The notes beneath the pieces are model-generated. The model saw nothing but the letters and a program-made list of their open reading frames with translations, had not been told where the DNA came from and ran no database searches. A stretch of DNA of 64,000 bases from G963422745 sp965214285. Lineage in GTDB: Bacteria; Actinomycetota; Acidimicrobiia; Acidimicrobiales; Aldehydirespiratoraceae. This document shows, piece after piece, positions 8,062 to 16,564 of the stretch. The position numbers and the translations under genes were made by a program. The stretch's first letter is position 1, and the number at the start of each line of letters is the position of its first letter. Where the stretch lies: positions 1,054,001 to 1,118,000 of the forward strand of contig OZ243946.1 of the NCBI GenBank assembly GCA_965214285.1, in the 5' to 3' direction.

Positions 8062-8879
8062 GGCAGCGGCGGCGTCGGCCCGCCGAACCCCGGGGTCCCG
8101 GCGAAGCTGGGCGGGCGACGGCGCGGCCGTGTCGACAAGCCGACCAAGAAGCCGAACAGGAACCCCGCCACGTGGGCGATCCAGGCGACCCCGGAGTCGC
8201 TGCCGATAAAGAACTGCGAGACGAACCAGATCACCAGCAGCACGAACGCGGGCAGCCGCGAGGGCACCGGGATGAAGCCGACCATGACCACCAGGCTCAT
8301 CCGGGCCAGCGGGAACCAGGCCAGGAACACGCCCATCACCCCGGCGACTGCGCCCGAGGCCCCGACCAAGGGCACCACGGAGTCGAGCTCGGCCACCACG
8401 TGCGCGGTGGTGGCGACCACGCCCGCGGCGACGTAGAAGACCGCGTAGGCCAGGAACCCCATGCGCGCCTCGACGTTCTTGGCGAACACCCACAGGAACA
8501 GCATGTTGCCCGCCAGATGCCACCAGCTCCCGTGCAGGAACAGCGACTGGATCGCCGCCAGCCACACGTTCTTGTCGGCGAACAGCTCCGGCCCTGCGGC
8601 GCGGCCTGCGTTGTCGATGCAGGCGTCGGCCTGCCCGGTCGTGTTGGCGACGGCGATCTCCGTCACCGTCAGGGGCCTGCCCTGCACCAGCTCGCAGGGG
8701 ATGACGGCGTTCTCGTAGTTGAAGCGGGCGTTCTCGTCGAGCTGGGCGTAGCTCACCCCGCTGATGCTGCGCACGGCGCTGGGCTGGACGAACACGAACA
8801 CCGCCACGCAGGCGGCGATGATCAGCATCGTGACCAGCGCTGGCCGGCGGGTCTGGGTCTCGTCTCGCAGCGGCAGCAT
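8037..8879 (-). CDS. Rhomboid-family intramembrane serine protease
   Basis: 280 residues with about six to seven hydrophobic helices. The catalytic serine is in GASG (Ser175) and the catalytic His is in AHVAGFLFG (His236). The oxyanion-side motif HGSWWHLAGN (His121, Asn125) is also intact, so the protease should be active. A roughly 75-residue extracytoplasmic loop with two cysteines (Cys62, Cys87) lies between the first helix and the core, as in many actinobacterial rhomboids. The ATG at 8879 sits just before the first membrane segment. The gene diverges from an SDR gene across 68 bp and converges on pyrE. Substrates are unknown. Confidence 0.9.
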   Translation of the reverse strand: MLPLRDETQTRRPALVTMLIIAACVAVFVFVQPSAVRSISGVSYAQLDENARFNYENAVIPCELVQGRPLTVTEIAVANTTGQADACIDNAGRAAGPELFADKNVWLAAIQSLFLHGSWWHLAGNMLFLWVFAKNVEARMGFLAYAVFYVAAGVVATTAHVVAELDSVVPLVGASGAVAGVMGVFLAWFPLARMSLVVMVGFIPVPSRLPAFVLLVIWFVSQFFIGSDSGVAWIAHVAGFLFGFLVGLSTRPRRRPPSFAGTPGFGGPTPPLPQAPYSSR

Positions 8880-8947
8880 TGCCGCCTCAGCTTGGCACGC
8901 GCTCGCTCGCAATAGCTTCTCGGGCCGCCGCGGGCCATGATGGCCCG

Positions 8948-9742
8948 ATGAACTCACAAAGAATCGGCTCGCTCTTCGGTCTCGACGGCAGGCGGGCACT
9001 GGTGACCGGGGGCAGCCGAGGCATCGGGGCCATGATCGCCGAGGGCCTGCTCGACGCCGGCTGCGAGGTGGTCATCTCGGCCCGCAAGGCCGACCAGGTG
9101 GCCGCCGCCGTGGAGCGCCTCTCGGCCAAGGGCCCCATCGAGGGCATCTGCGCGGACCTGTCCAGCGACGAGGGCATCGATCACCTGGCCGCGGCGCTCC
9201 GCGAGCGCTGGGACAGCCTGCACATCCTGTGCAACAACGCCGGCGCCTCCTGGGGCGAGCCGCTGGAGAGGTTCCCCAAGGGCGGCTGGGACAAGGTGAT
9301 GAACGTCAACGTGCGCAGCGTGTTCTTCCTGACCCAGAGCCTGCTGCCGCTGCTGCGGGCGGCCGCCTCTGCGGAGTCGCCCGCTCGGGTCATCAACACC
9401 GGCTCGATCAACGGCCTTACGCCGCCGGAATGGGACACCTTCTCGTACTCGTCGTCCAAGGCGGCCGTACACATGCTCACCCGTCACCTCGCCAAGCACC
9501 TGGCCGCCGACCACATCACCGTCAACGCCATCGCCCCCGGCCCGTTCGACTCGCAGATGATGGCCTTCGCCCTGAACGACCCCGAGGTGCGGGCGTCGAT
9601 TGCCTCCGACGTCCCCCTGGGACGCATCGGCATGGCCGACGACATGGCCGGGGTGGCGGTGTACCTGGCCTCTGCGGCCGGCGCCTACGTGACCGGCGCG
9701 GTGATCCCCGTCTCGGGGGGCCTGTCGACGGTCGCCAAGTAG
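8948..9742 (+). CDS. SDR-family NAD(P)-dependent oxidoreductase
   Basis: 264 residues, classical SDR fold. It shows the cofactor glycine motif GGSRGIG near residues 20-26, NNAG near the middle, a catalytic Ser in the NTGSINGL segment, YSSSK with catalytic Tyr and Lys, and the C-terminal PVSGGL typical of this subfamily. The Ser-Arg in the glycine motif suggests NADP(H). The ATG is preceded by CATGAT six bases upstream, a weak -10-like box. The substrate is unknown; relatives act on 3-oxoacyl groups, sugars and alcohols. A 15-bp stretch covering the last codons and stop is tandemly duplicated just after the gene (about 9729-9758). Confidence 0.85.
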   Translation: MNSQRIGSLFGLDGRRALVTGGSRGIGAMIAEGLLDAGCEVVISARKADQVAAAVERLSAKGPIEGICADLSSDEGIDHLAAALRERWDSLHILCNNAGASWGEPLERFPKGGWDKVMNVNVRSVFFLTQSLLPLLRAAASAESPARVINTGSINGLTPPEWDTFSYSSSKAAVHMLTRHLAKHLAADHITVNAIAPGPFDSQMMAFALNDPEVRASIASDVPLGRIGMADDMAGVAVYLASAAGAYVTGAVIPVSGGLSTVAK

Positions 9743-9840
9743 CCGGTCGCCAAGTAGCCGCAGCCTCCGAGAAGCGCCCCGCCGCCGAGCAAGCGGCCCC
9801 GGCCAAGCAAGCGCCGCCGGCCCAAGCAGCGGCGCGCCGC

Positions 9841-11040
9841 TCAGCGCAGGCGCAGCGGCAGCGACTTGAGCGAGTTGTTGAGGTTGGAGCGCTGGCGCTT
9901 GGGCTCGCCGACCAGGGCGATGTCGGGCCAGCGGGCCAGAGTCTCGGAGAAGAAGACGCGCCCTTCGAGGCGGGCCAGGTGCACCCCCAGGCAGAAGTGC
10001 GTGCCGATCCCGAACGACAGGTGCGGGTTGGGGTCGCGGCCGATGTCGAAGCTGTGGGGGTCGGCGAACACGGCCTCGTCGCGGTTGGCGGAGGTGTAGA
10101 TCATCGCCACCTTGTCGCCTTTGCCGATCTCGGCTGTGGCCAGCGAGGTGTCGGCCAGCGCGGTGCGCCGGAAGTAGTGCAGCGGGTTGGCCCAGCGCAG
10201 GATCTCCTCCACGGCGCCGGGCAGCAGCGCCGGGTCGGCGCGGGCCGCGGCGAGCTGATCGGGATGCGCCAGCAGCGCCAGCATCCCCGACGACAGCATC
10301 GTGCGGGTCGTGTCGTTGCCGGCGGTGACGAGCTGCACGAAGAAGCGGCCGAAGCCGATGTCGTCCATGAGCCGGCCGTCGAACTCGCTGCCGAGCAGCA
10401 GATCGGTCAGGTCGCCCTGGGGCGGCGCCTGGCGACGGCCGGCAGCGAACTGCATGGCGTACATCGCCATCTCCATGCTGGAGCTGCCCCGGTCGTAGCC
10501 GTCGGTCACGTCGGGGTCCTGGCCGCCGCTGTTGCGCTCCGCCATCTCGTGGATGCGCGCCCAGTCCTGTCTGGGCAGGCCCAGCAGCTCGCCGATCACT
10601 TGGCTGGGCAGCCGGGCGCACACGTCGTGCACGAACTCGACCTCGCCGCCGAGCCGGTCGGCGTCGTCGAGAATCCGGCGGGTGATCTCCCTGATCCGGT
10701 CCTCGAGGCGGGCCATGACCCTGGCCTTGAACTCCGGGGCGATCGGCCGCCGGTAGGCAGTGTGGCGCGGCGGGTCCATCGCCAGGAGCATGTCGCGCAT
10801 GTTCTCCAGCGACGCCGGGTCGAGATCCTCGACCACCACGCCGCCCTCGGAGGCGCTGAAGATCTCGGGCTGTCGGGACACCTGGACCACATCGGCGTGG
10901 CGCAGCACCGCCCAGTAGCCGGGCTCGTCGTCCATGTCGACCCAGACGACGGGCTCTTCGCGCCGCAGGCGCTCGAACAGCTCGTGAGGCGGGCCGCTGA
11001 CGTAGGTGTCGGGGCAGGCAATGGCCGCTGGCGACATCAC
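9841..11040 (-). CDS. Cytochrome P450
   Basis: 399 residues, the normal length for a soluble bacterial P450. Conserved features are the I-helix oxygen-activation motif AGNDTTR, the K-helix ExxR (EILR), and the haem loop FGIGTHFCLG, whose Cys is the axial thiolate ligand near residue 348. The Thr in the I-helix is intact, so it should be a monooxygenase. It resembles the CYP family found in actinobacterial steroid and fatty-acid catabolism, but the substrate is not determinable. The GTG at 11040 was chosen over the next ATG because TAAGGT (complement of 11048-11053) lies 7 nt upstream. No ferredoxin gene is adjacent. Confidence 0.92.
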   Translation of the reverse strand: MMSPAAIACPDTYVSGPPHELFERLRREEPVVWVDMDDEPGYWAVLRHADVVQVSRQPEIFSASEGGVVVEDLDPASLENMRDMLLAMDPPRHTAYRRPIAPEFKARVMARLEDRIREITRRILDDADRLGGEVEFVHDVCARLPSQVIGELLGLPRQDWARIHEMAERNSGGQDPDVTDGYDRGSSSMEMAMYAMQFAAGRRQAPPQGDLTDLLLGSEFDGRLMDDIGFGRFFVQLVTAGNDTTRTMLSSGMLALLAHPDQLAAARADPALLPGAVEEILRWANPLHYFRRTALADTSLATAEIGKGDKVAMIYTSANRDEAVFADPHSFDIGRDPNPHLSFGIGTHFCLGVHLARLEGRVFFSETLARWPDIALVGEPKRQRSNLNNSLKSLPLRLR

Positions 11041-11147
11041 GACTGCGACCTTAGCTGTGGCGCAAATGCCGCATCGAGCCGCTACGGTCAATGCCGGGCC
11101 ACCCACGGTGGCGACCATCCCGCAGGGCCGATCCAGGAGGCGCGTGC

Positions 11148-11420
11148 ATGGCTACAGGGCGATCCAGCTTTGCCAAGCGCCAGCGCGACATGGCCAAGAA
11201 GGCCAAGGCGGCCGCCAAGCGCGAGAAGAAGTTCGACCGGGACAGCACGGCGAGCGAGCCTGAGCCCGTCGATGAGCCCTCGGGCGGCCCCAAGCGCTCC
11301 AACGAGGAGATCATGGCGGCCGTGGAGGATCTGCACCGCCGCTACGACGACGGCCAGATGGACCTCAACACCTTCGACGAGGAAAAGGCCGCGCTGATGG
11401 CGGAGTTCTCCATCGACTGA
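11148..11420 (+). CDS. Small basic-acidic protein with SHOCT-like C-terminus
   Basis: 90 residues. The N-terminus (ATGRSSFAKRQRDMAKKAK) is strongly basic and likely helical; similar short 'GRSSFxKRxxE' openings occur in small uncharacterised bacterial proteins. The C-terminal 35 residues (about 55-90) resemble a SHOCT-type segment, with a helix, the turn GQMDLNTFDEEK and a final helix. A perfect ribosome-binding site AGGAGG at 11135-11140 supports the ATG. Neighbours give no functional clue; it may bind nucleic acid or other proteins. Confidence 0.7.
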   Translation: MATGRSSFAKRQRDMAKKAKAAAKREKKFDRDSTASEPEPVDEPSGGPKRSNEEIMAAVEDLHRRYDDGQMDLNTFDEEKAALMAEFSID

Positions 11421-11588
11421 ACCCGGCCCAGTTCGGGGTCTGCGTCGCCGCCGGCCCCCAGGGGCTGTCGTCCCCAGCCGAGTGACGCCGGGCCGCGAGC
11501 GCGATCTCGATGCCGGGTTGCAAAACGACGTCCGCGGTCGGCATTGTGGTCGTGCTTCCCCTCCCATTCATCGATTCCGGGAGGATCA

Positions 11589-12059
11589 ATGCCCATTACC
11601 CTCGAACACCGTGAGCAGTACCGCCAGTGGCTGCTCGACCGGGACTTGCATCCCGACGTGGCTGCAGCCATCATAGAGTCCATGCCTCCATTCGACTGGT
11701 CGGAGATCGCTCGCCGCAGCGACCTGGCTGAGCTCGAAAGCCGTCTGGACAAGCGCTTTGAAGTGCTCGAGAACCGCATGGACGGTCGTCTCGACAGCAT
11801 GGACGGTCGGCTCGACGGCATGGACGGTCGGCTCGACGGCATGGACGGTCGTCTCGACTCGCTGACCGACCGTGTCGGCAAGGTGGAGGACGGCCTGGAC
11901 AAAGTGGCCGAGCGCCTCGACTCCATAACCATGCGCCTCGACTCTCTGACCCAGACGTTTGGTACCTTTGCATCTCAGACGCACATCACCCTGTTCATGG
12001 GATTCGGCGCCGTCTTCGTCGCCATTGCCATGAGCGTGCTGACGCGCCAGCTGGCATAG
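11589..12059 (+). CDS. Coiled-coil protein with C-terminal membrane anchor
   Basis: 156 residues. After a 40-residue N-terminus, a long heptad-repeat coil runs through about residues 45-125. It contains four copies of MDGRLDS/MDGRLDG encoded by 21-bp tandem repeats (about 11778-11860). A hydrophobic helix near the C-terminus (FMGFGAVFVAIAMSVL) anchors it. The layout is like other small bacterial coil-anchor proteins of the DUF1640 or Bdr type. GGGAGG about 5 nt upstream of the ATG is the ribosome-binding site. Function unknown; it may oligomerise at the membrane. Confidence 0.75.
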   Translation: MPITLEHREQYRQWLLDRDLHPDVAAAIIESMPPFDWSEIARRSDLAELESRLDKRFEVLENRMDGRLDSMDGRLDGMDGRLDGMDGRLDSLTDRVGKVEDGLDKVAERLDSITMRLDSLTQTFGTFASQTHITLFMGFGAVFVAIAMSVLTRQLA

Positions 12060-12067
12060 GCGTGAGC

Positions 12068-12086
12068 CTGCTCGATACCTGAGCAG
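12068..12086. terminator. Possible terminator hairpin between convergent genes
   Basis: CTGCTC and GAGCAG form a 6-bp stem with a 7-nt loop between the coiled-coil gene and the convergent engB. There is no U-tract, so the call is weak. Confidence 0.3.
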
Positions 12087-12139
12087 CGTGAGCGCCGAGG
12101 GTGACGGTGGGCCTGTCCGTGGTCCCCTGCGGTGCTCGG

Positions 12140-12730
12140 TCAGGCCAGCAGCTCGAGGATGCGGCCGCGCAGCTCGGCGATGCCGGTGCCCTTGGCGGCG
12201 CTCGTCCAGGCCAGGTCGCCGGGCTCGATGCCCAGCCGCTCGCAGATCTCGCTGCGCCGGCGCTGGCGCTTCGAGGGCTTCACCTTGTCGACCTTGGTGG
12301 CCACGAAGGCGACCGGCCGGCCCAGCGAGCCCAGCCAGTCGGCGGTCTCGGTGTCTGATGCCGTGGGCCCGACCAGCCCGTCGATCAGGTGCAGCACGGC
12401 CACCAGCGGCTCGCGCTGCTCCACATAGCCGGTGACCGTCTCGGCCCAGCGTGCCTTGGTGGCCTTTGGCACGTTGGCGTAGCCGTAGCCGGGCAGGTCC
12501 ATTATGAACCGGCCGGTTCCCTCGGGCTGCAGCTCGAAGGCGTTGATCAGGCGGGTTGCGCCGGGGGTCTTGGAGGTCCGCGCCAGATTGCTGTTGTTGC
12601 CCAGGGCGTTGAGCAGCGACGACTTGCCGACGTTGGAGCGCCCGACGAGTGCGACCTCGGCGCGGGCGAAGCCCAGGGCTTCGATGTCGGCACAGGAGCG
12701 CACGAAGCGAAGAGCCAGAGCTGCGGCCAC
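12140..12730 (-). CDS. engB: Ribosome biogenesis GTPase EngB (YsxC/YihA)
   Basis: 196 residues. It contains the GTPase motifs G1 GRSNVGKS, G2 around TPGATR, G3 DLPG and G4 TKVDK, in the arrangement of the EngB family, which assists large ribosomal subunit assembly in the cytoplasm. The longest frame starts at 12805 but would overlap the divergent lipoprotein gene. The GTG at 12730 is preferred because TAGCCT lies 7 nt upstream and the N-terminus (ALRFVRSC) then aligns with the family. It diverges from the GH3 lipoprotein gene, with both -10 boxes inside about 40 bp. Confidence 0.92.
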   Translation of the reverse strand: MAAALALRFVRSCADIEALGFARAEVALVGRSNVGKSSLLNALGNNSNLARTSKTPGATRLINAFELQPEGTGRFIMDLPGYGYANVPKATKARWAETVTGYVEQREPLVAVLHLIDGLVGPTASDTETADWLGSLGRPVAFVATKVDKVKPSKRQRRRSEICERLGIEPGDLAWTSAAKGTGIAELRGRILELLA

Positions 12731-12769
12731 CACCCAGAGGCTAAGGCGTGAGCGGATTAGGGTTGGCCG

Positions 12770-14182
12770 ATGCGCCGGATGCGCTCGGAGCGCCGCGGTC
12801 GGCAACGCCGAGGCCGGTGCAATCCGTGCATCGCCGGGGCGGGCGCGGCGCTCGTCGCCGCTTTGTTGGCGGCCGGCTGCTCCTCGGGATCAGACGACGA
12901 CCCCGGGGCGTCGCAGGGATCGCCTGAGGACGCCGCCGCGGCGTCCAGCATTCCTGAGCCCAGCGCGCCGCCCAGCACAGTCCCGCCGACCACAGTCCCG
13001 CCGACCACGACCACAACCACGATCCCGCCTGGACAGCTCGATCTCGAAGCCCTGGCCGAGTCGCTGACGCCGCGTCAGAAGGCCATGCAGCTGCTGATCG
13101 TCAGCAGCTGGGGCGCCGAGCCGATCCTGGCGATCGCCGAGGCCTTGGGCAGCGACTGCGTGGGCGGGGTGTTCGTCGCCAAGGGCTTCAGGCACTGGGA
13201 CCCGCCCGAGGATCCCGACGCGGCGAGCGAAGCCATCGCCGCCATCTCCGAGGCTGTGTCGGACTGCGCGGCCCCGGCATTCATCGCCTCCGACGCCGAG
13301 CCCGGAACGGCGACCCTCAAGCTGCCCGTCGAGCCGCTGGCCGCTCCTGCCGTGCTGGTCGCACAACACAGCCAGGATCCCGCCGGCGCAGCCGAGGACC
13401 TGGCGGAGCGGGCCGAGGCGTTCGCCGCCAGCCTGCGAGGCCTGGGAATCCACGTGAACTTCGGGGTTGTCGCCGATGTGGACGCGGGCGCCGATCACTA
13501 CATGGCACAGTCCGGGCGGACCTTCGGCAGCGATCCCGCCGCGGTCACCGCCCTGAGCGAGGCGATCGTGGCCGGCCACTGCCGCTCCGGCGTGGCCTCC
13601 ACGCTGAAGCACTTCCCCAATCAGGGCGCCACTGTCGAGGACCCTCACGAGCTCGACTCGTACTCGACCAACGACCCGGCCGGCTGGGAGCGTCTCGGGC
13701 GCGTTCCCTATGCGTCAGTCGATGCGCCGCTGGTGATGACCGGCCACGTGCGCTACCGCAGCGTCGACGGCGCAACCCCGGCGTCGCTGTCGTCTGAGAT
13801 CACCACGGGCTGGCTGCGCGACGACCTCGGCTACGACGGCGTGATCGTCACCGACGACCTGTTCACAATGCGCGGCGCGGGCTCGGAGCTGGGGGTCGCC
13901 GAGAGAGGCGTAGCCGCGATCCTCGCCGGAAACGACATGGCGCTGTACCTGGAAGTCGACGAGGTCGTCGAGGCGGTGGACGAGCTGGCTCGCCTCATCG
14001 AAGGAGGCGGCCCGATCGCCCGCCGGCTGGAGGCGTCGGTCCGCCGGGTGCTCGAGCTCAAGGCCGCCCTGGGCCTGCTCGACGGCATCGAGGCGGCCTG
14101 GTTCCCGCTGTGCGGCGCTGAGCGTCTGCGGGCCGCCCCAGCGCAGGCAGCGCCCGAACCCGAGGGCGCAAGGCCGCCTTGA
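12770..14182 (+). CDS. Glycoside hydrolase family 3-like lipoprotein (NagZ-type fold)
   Basis: 470 residues. A signal peptide with lipobox LLAAGC is followed by an acidic stretch and a Pro/Thr linker (PPTTVPPTT), so it is a lipid-anchored surface protein. The rest matches the GH3 N-terminal barrel: KHFPNQG (family consensus KHFPGHG) near residue 280, a DPH near 291 that could be the Asp-His general acid pair of NagZ, and VTDDL near 360 carrying the presumed nucleophile Asp. Beta-N-acetylhexosaminidase activity on cell-wall sugars is plausible, but the altered glycine-histidine loop leaves doubt. TAGGGT at 12758-12763, 6 nt before the ATG, supports the start. Confidence 0.8.
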   Translation: MRRMRSERRGRQRRGRCNPCIAGAGAALVAALLAAGCSSGSDDDPGASQGSPEDAAAASSIPEPSAPPSTVPPTTVPPTTTTTTIPPGQLDLEALAESLTPRQKAMQLLIVSSWGAEPILAIAEALGSDCVGGVFVAKGFRHWDPPEDPDAASEAIAAISEAVSDCAAPAFIASDAEPGTATLKLPVEPLAAPAVLVAQHSQDPAGAAEDLAERAEAFAASLRGLGIHVNFGVVADVDAGADHYMAQSGRTFGSDPAAVTALSEAIVAGHCRSGVASTLKHFPNQGATVEDPHELDSYSTNDPAGWERLGRVPYASVDAPLVMTGHVRYRSVDGATPASLSSEITTGWLRDDLGYDGVIVTDDLFTMRGAGSELGVAERGVAAILAGNDMALYLEVDEVVEAVDELARLIEGGGPIARRLEASVRRVLELKAALGLLDGIEAAWFPLCGAERLRAAPAQAAPEPEGARPP

Positions 14183-14193
14183 CGCTTCGAGAC

Positions 14194-14210
14194 CTGAGCG
14201 GTCCGCTCAG
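14194..14210. terminator. Compact inverted repeat between convergent genes
   Basis: CTGAGCGG and CCGCTCAG are perfect complements around a single T. It sits between the GH3 lipoprotein and the convergent LLM gene and could act as a bidirectional terminator. It has no U-tract. Confidence 0.4.
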
Positions 14211-14275
14211 AATGCGATCCCGGCCGAAACGCTCCCGAACGCTCCAGGCGACAGCACCGACCGGTGACCTGAGGC

Positions 14276-15304
14276 TCAGGCGGCGGCCTGCAGCTCCTCC
14301 ATCACCGGGCGCCACTTGCTGATGTCGCCCTGGCCGGGTGCGTAGAAGCTGATGCGGTCCACCACGTCGCCGTAGCGCCGCAGCAGTTCGGGGGCGATCG
14401 TGTCGGGCTCGCCCACCACCGCGAAGGTGTTGAGGATCTCGTCGTCGATCAGGCGGCCCATCTCCACCCAGTCGCCCTTCTTCGACAGCGTGTTTAGCTC
14501 AGGCTGAAGGCCGCCCCAGCCGTGCAGCTCCAGCACCTTGGCGTAGGCGGGGGTCGAGCCGTAGAAGGCGATCTGCTGGCGGGTGGCCGCAGCCGCGGCC
14601 TCCATCTCCTGCTCGTCCTGGCCGCTCACCACGAAGAACGGCCCCGAGACCTGAAAGCCGTCCATGCCCAGCCCGGCACGCCTGCGGCCCTCGGCGATGG
14701 CGGGGATGGTGACCTCGCGCAGGTACTTTTCGGTGGTGAAGCCGTGGCAGATGATGCCGTCGCAGACCTCGCCGGCGGTGCGGGTCATCAGCTCGCCGAC
14801 CGCTGCCAGCCAGATCTTCGGCGGGCCGTGCTCGGCGATGTCGGAGGGCTGGGGCGTGAAGAACGGCGTCATCAGCGTGTGCTGGTAGAAGTCGCCGCGG
14901 AACGCCAGCCGCTCGCCGCCCTGCCAGGTGTCCCAGATCGCCCGCACGGCCTGGATCATCTCGCGCATGCGAGCCGCCGGGGCCGACCACTCCATCGAGA
15001 ACCGTTTGGTGATGTGGGGCTTGATCTGGCTGCCGAGCCCCAGGTTGAAGCGGCCCTTGGTGAGCGCTTGGAGGTCCCAGCCCACGTTGGCGAGCAGCAT
15101 CGGGTTGCGGGCGAAGGCCACGGCGATGCCGGTGCCGAACTCCAGCCGCTCGGTGTGGCCGGCCGCCACCGCGATCGGCAGGAACGGGTCGTGGCTGGTC
15201 TCTGCGGTCCACACCGCGTCGTAGCCGGCCTCCTCCTGTGCCTTGGCGTTCGCGGCGATCTTGTCGATGTCGGGCGTGAGCCCGAGTCCTCCGTCAACTT
15301 TCAT
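14276..15304 (-). CDS. LLM-class F420-dependent oxidoreductase
   Basis: 342 residues with a luciferase-like TIM barrel. It opens MKVDGGLGLTPDID and carries the typical segments AGYDAVWTAETSHDPFLP, LEFGTGIAVAFARNP and GRFNLGLGSQ. It resembles the actinobacterial F420-dependent group (TIGR03617-like), which uses reduced deazaflavin F420 rather than FMN. The substrate is unknown. Upstream in-frame ATGs exist at 15361 and 15316, but 15304 gives the family N-terminus. It diverges from an epimerase gene across 110 bp that contains short tandem repeats of GGCTGCGCCAAAGC. Confidence 0.85.
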   Translation of the reverse strand: MKVDGGLGLTPDIDKIAANAKAQEEAGYDAVWTAETSHDPFLPIAVAAGHTERLEFGTGIAVAFARNPMLLANVGWDLQALTKGRFNLGLGSQIKPHITKRFSMEWSAPAARMREMIQAVRAIWDTWQGGERLAFRGDFYQHTLMTPFFTPQPSDIAEHGPPKIWLAAVGELMTRTAGEVCDGIICHGFTTEKYLREVTIPAIAEGRRRAGLGMDGFQVSGPFFVVSGQDEQEMEAAAAATRQQIAFYGSTPAYAKVLELHGWGGLQPELNTLSKKGDWVEMGRLIDDEILNTFAVVGEPDTIAPELLRRYGDVVDRISFYAPGQGDISKWRPVMEELQAAA

Positions 15305-15414
15305 GGCGACCAGCATGCCCGCTGCGCCCGGCTGCGCCAAAGCCGAGCCCGGCTGCGCCAAAGCGACGGCTGCACATAAGCGAGCCCGGCTGCCGCGCCG
15401 CTACCGTCTGCGCC

Positions 15415-16506
15415 GTGAACGTGCTGGTCATGGGAGGGACCCAGTTCAACGGCCTGGCGCTCGTGCATGAGCTCTGCGCCCAGGGACATCAGGTCGCCGT
15501 GTGCAACCGCGGCCGCACCGCCGCCGAGCTGCCCGCGGGGACCGAGCGGCTCGTCGCCGACCGCACCGACCACGACCAGCTCCGAGCGGTGCTCGCCGGC
15601 CGCGACTGGGACGCCGTCTACGACATCTCCGCCTACCACCCGCCCGATGCGGAGATCATGGTCGAGCTGCTGCGCGACAGGGTCGGCCACTACCTGTTCG
15701 CCAGCTCCACGGTGACCTATGGCTCAAAGGACACGCCGATCACCGAGGACGACCCCGACGAACGCGGCCCGACGCAGATCGAGTACGGCCTGCACAAGCT
15801 GCTCTGCGAGGATCTGCTGTTCGAGGCCCACGCCGAGGCGGGCTTCCCGGCCAGCAGCGTGCCGTTCTCCATGGTCGTCGGCCCGGGCAACGCCATGACC
15901 GACCGCGAGCAGCGCATGTTCCAGCGCCTGCACCAGGGACGACCCGTGCTGGTGCCCGGCGACGGCGCCACGCTGCTGCAGCTCGGCGACGTGGGCGACC
16001 AGAGCCGGGCCATGGCCGCCATGACAGGCCGCGAGGCGAGCTTCGGACGGCGCTACAACCTCAGCGGGGCCGTGGTCTCGCGCAACGACTACGTGCGCAT
16101 CGTCTCCGAGATCGTCGGCCGGCCCGCCGACGTGCGCTTCGTGCCCGCCGAGCTCATGGAGGCTCTGTGGACCGGCCGGCGCTCGGTGCCCGTCGCTGCG
16201 CCCAGCGGGGTGCTCGACACCCGCCCGACGTCGAGGCCGGACCCCGACGACCCCAGGGCGATCCTGCGCACCCGGTTCATGCTGTGCCTCAGCCTGGTGC
16301 AGCAGCTCGCCCCCAACATCCACTGGTGGGACCAGGACACGGTGTTCTCCATCGAGCGGCTGCGCGACGACATCGGCTGGGCACCGGCCGAGAGCGCCGA
16401 GTCGATGCTGGAGCGCGCCTATCGCTGGTGGCGCGACAGCGGCCGCAGCGACATCGCCTACGACTGGAGCACCGAGGACCGGATCCTCGAGATGATCGAG
16501 AACTGA
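15415..16506 (+). CDS. NAD-dependent epimerase/dehydratase family protein
   Basis: 363 residues, extended SDR fold. The N-terminal cofactor motif is MGGTQFNGLAL (GGTxFxG variant). The catalytic region is atypical, with ASSTVTYG followed by YGLHK carrying the Tyr and Lys. It is similar to actinobacterial sugar-nucleotide epimerases and to reductases annotated as 'NAD-dependent epimerase'. The exact substrate cannot be set. The GTG start is supported by TACCGT at 15402-15407, 7 nt upstream, giving a leaderless mRNA. Confidence 0.8.
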   Translation: MNVLVMGGTQFNGLALVHELCAQGHQVAVCNRGRTAAELPAGTERLVADRTDHDQLRAVLAGRDWDAVYDISAYHPPDAEIMVELLRDRVGHYLFASSTVTYGSKDTPITEDDPDERGPTQIEYGLHKLLCEDLLFEAHAEAGFPASSVPFSMVVGPGNAMTDREQRMFQRLHQGRPVLVPGDGATLLQLGDVGDQSRAMAAMTGREASFGRRYNLSGAVVSRNDYVRIVSEIVGRPADVRFVPAELMEALWTGRRSVPVAAPSGVLDTRPTSRPDPDDPRAILRTRFMLCLSLVQQLAPNIHWWDQDTVFSIERLRDDIGWAPAESAESMLERAYRWWRDSGRSDIAYDWSTEDRILEMIEN

Positions 16507-16564
16507 GCCGTCTGCGCCGCAGTGCCGAAGCGGGGCCGATGGCCGGCCCGCCTGTGGGCAGGGC

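Noticed and set aside
9729..9758. 15-bp tandem duplication over the SDR stop codon as a regulatory repeat
   Set aside because: A single duplication with no symmetry; most likely a replication slip.
15305..15400. Operator array from repeated GGCTGCGCCAAAGC
   Set aside because: Only two close copies plus partial ones; similar GC-rich low-complexity repeats occur in other intergenic regions here.
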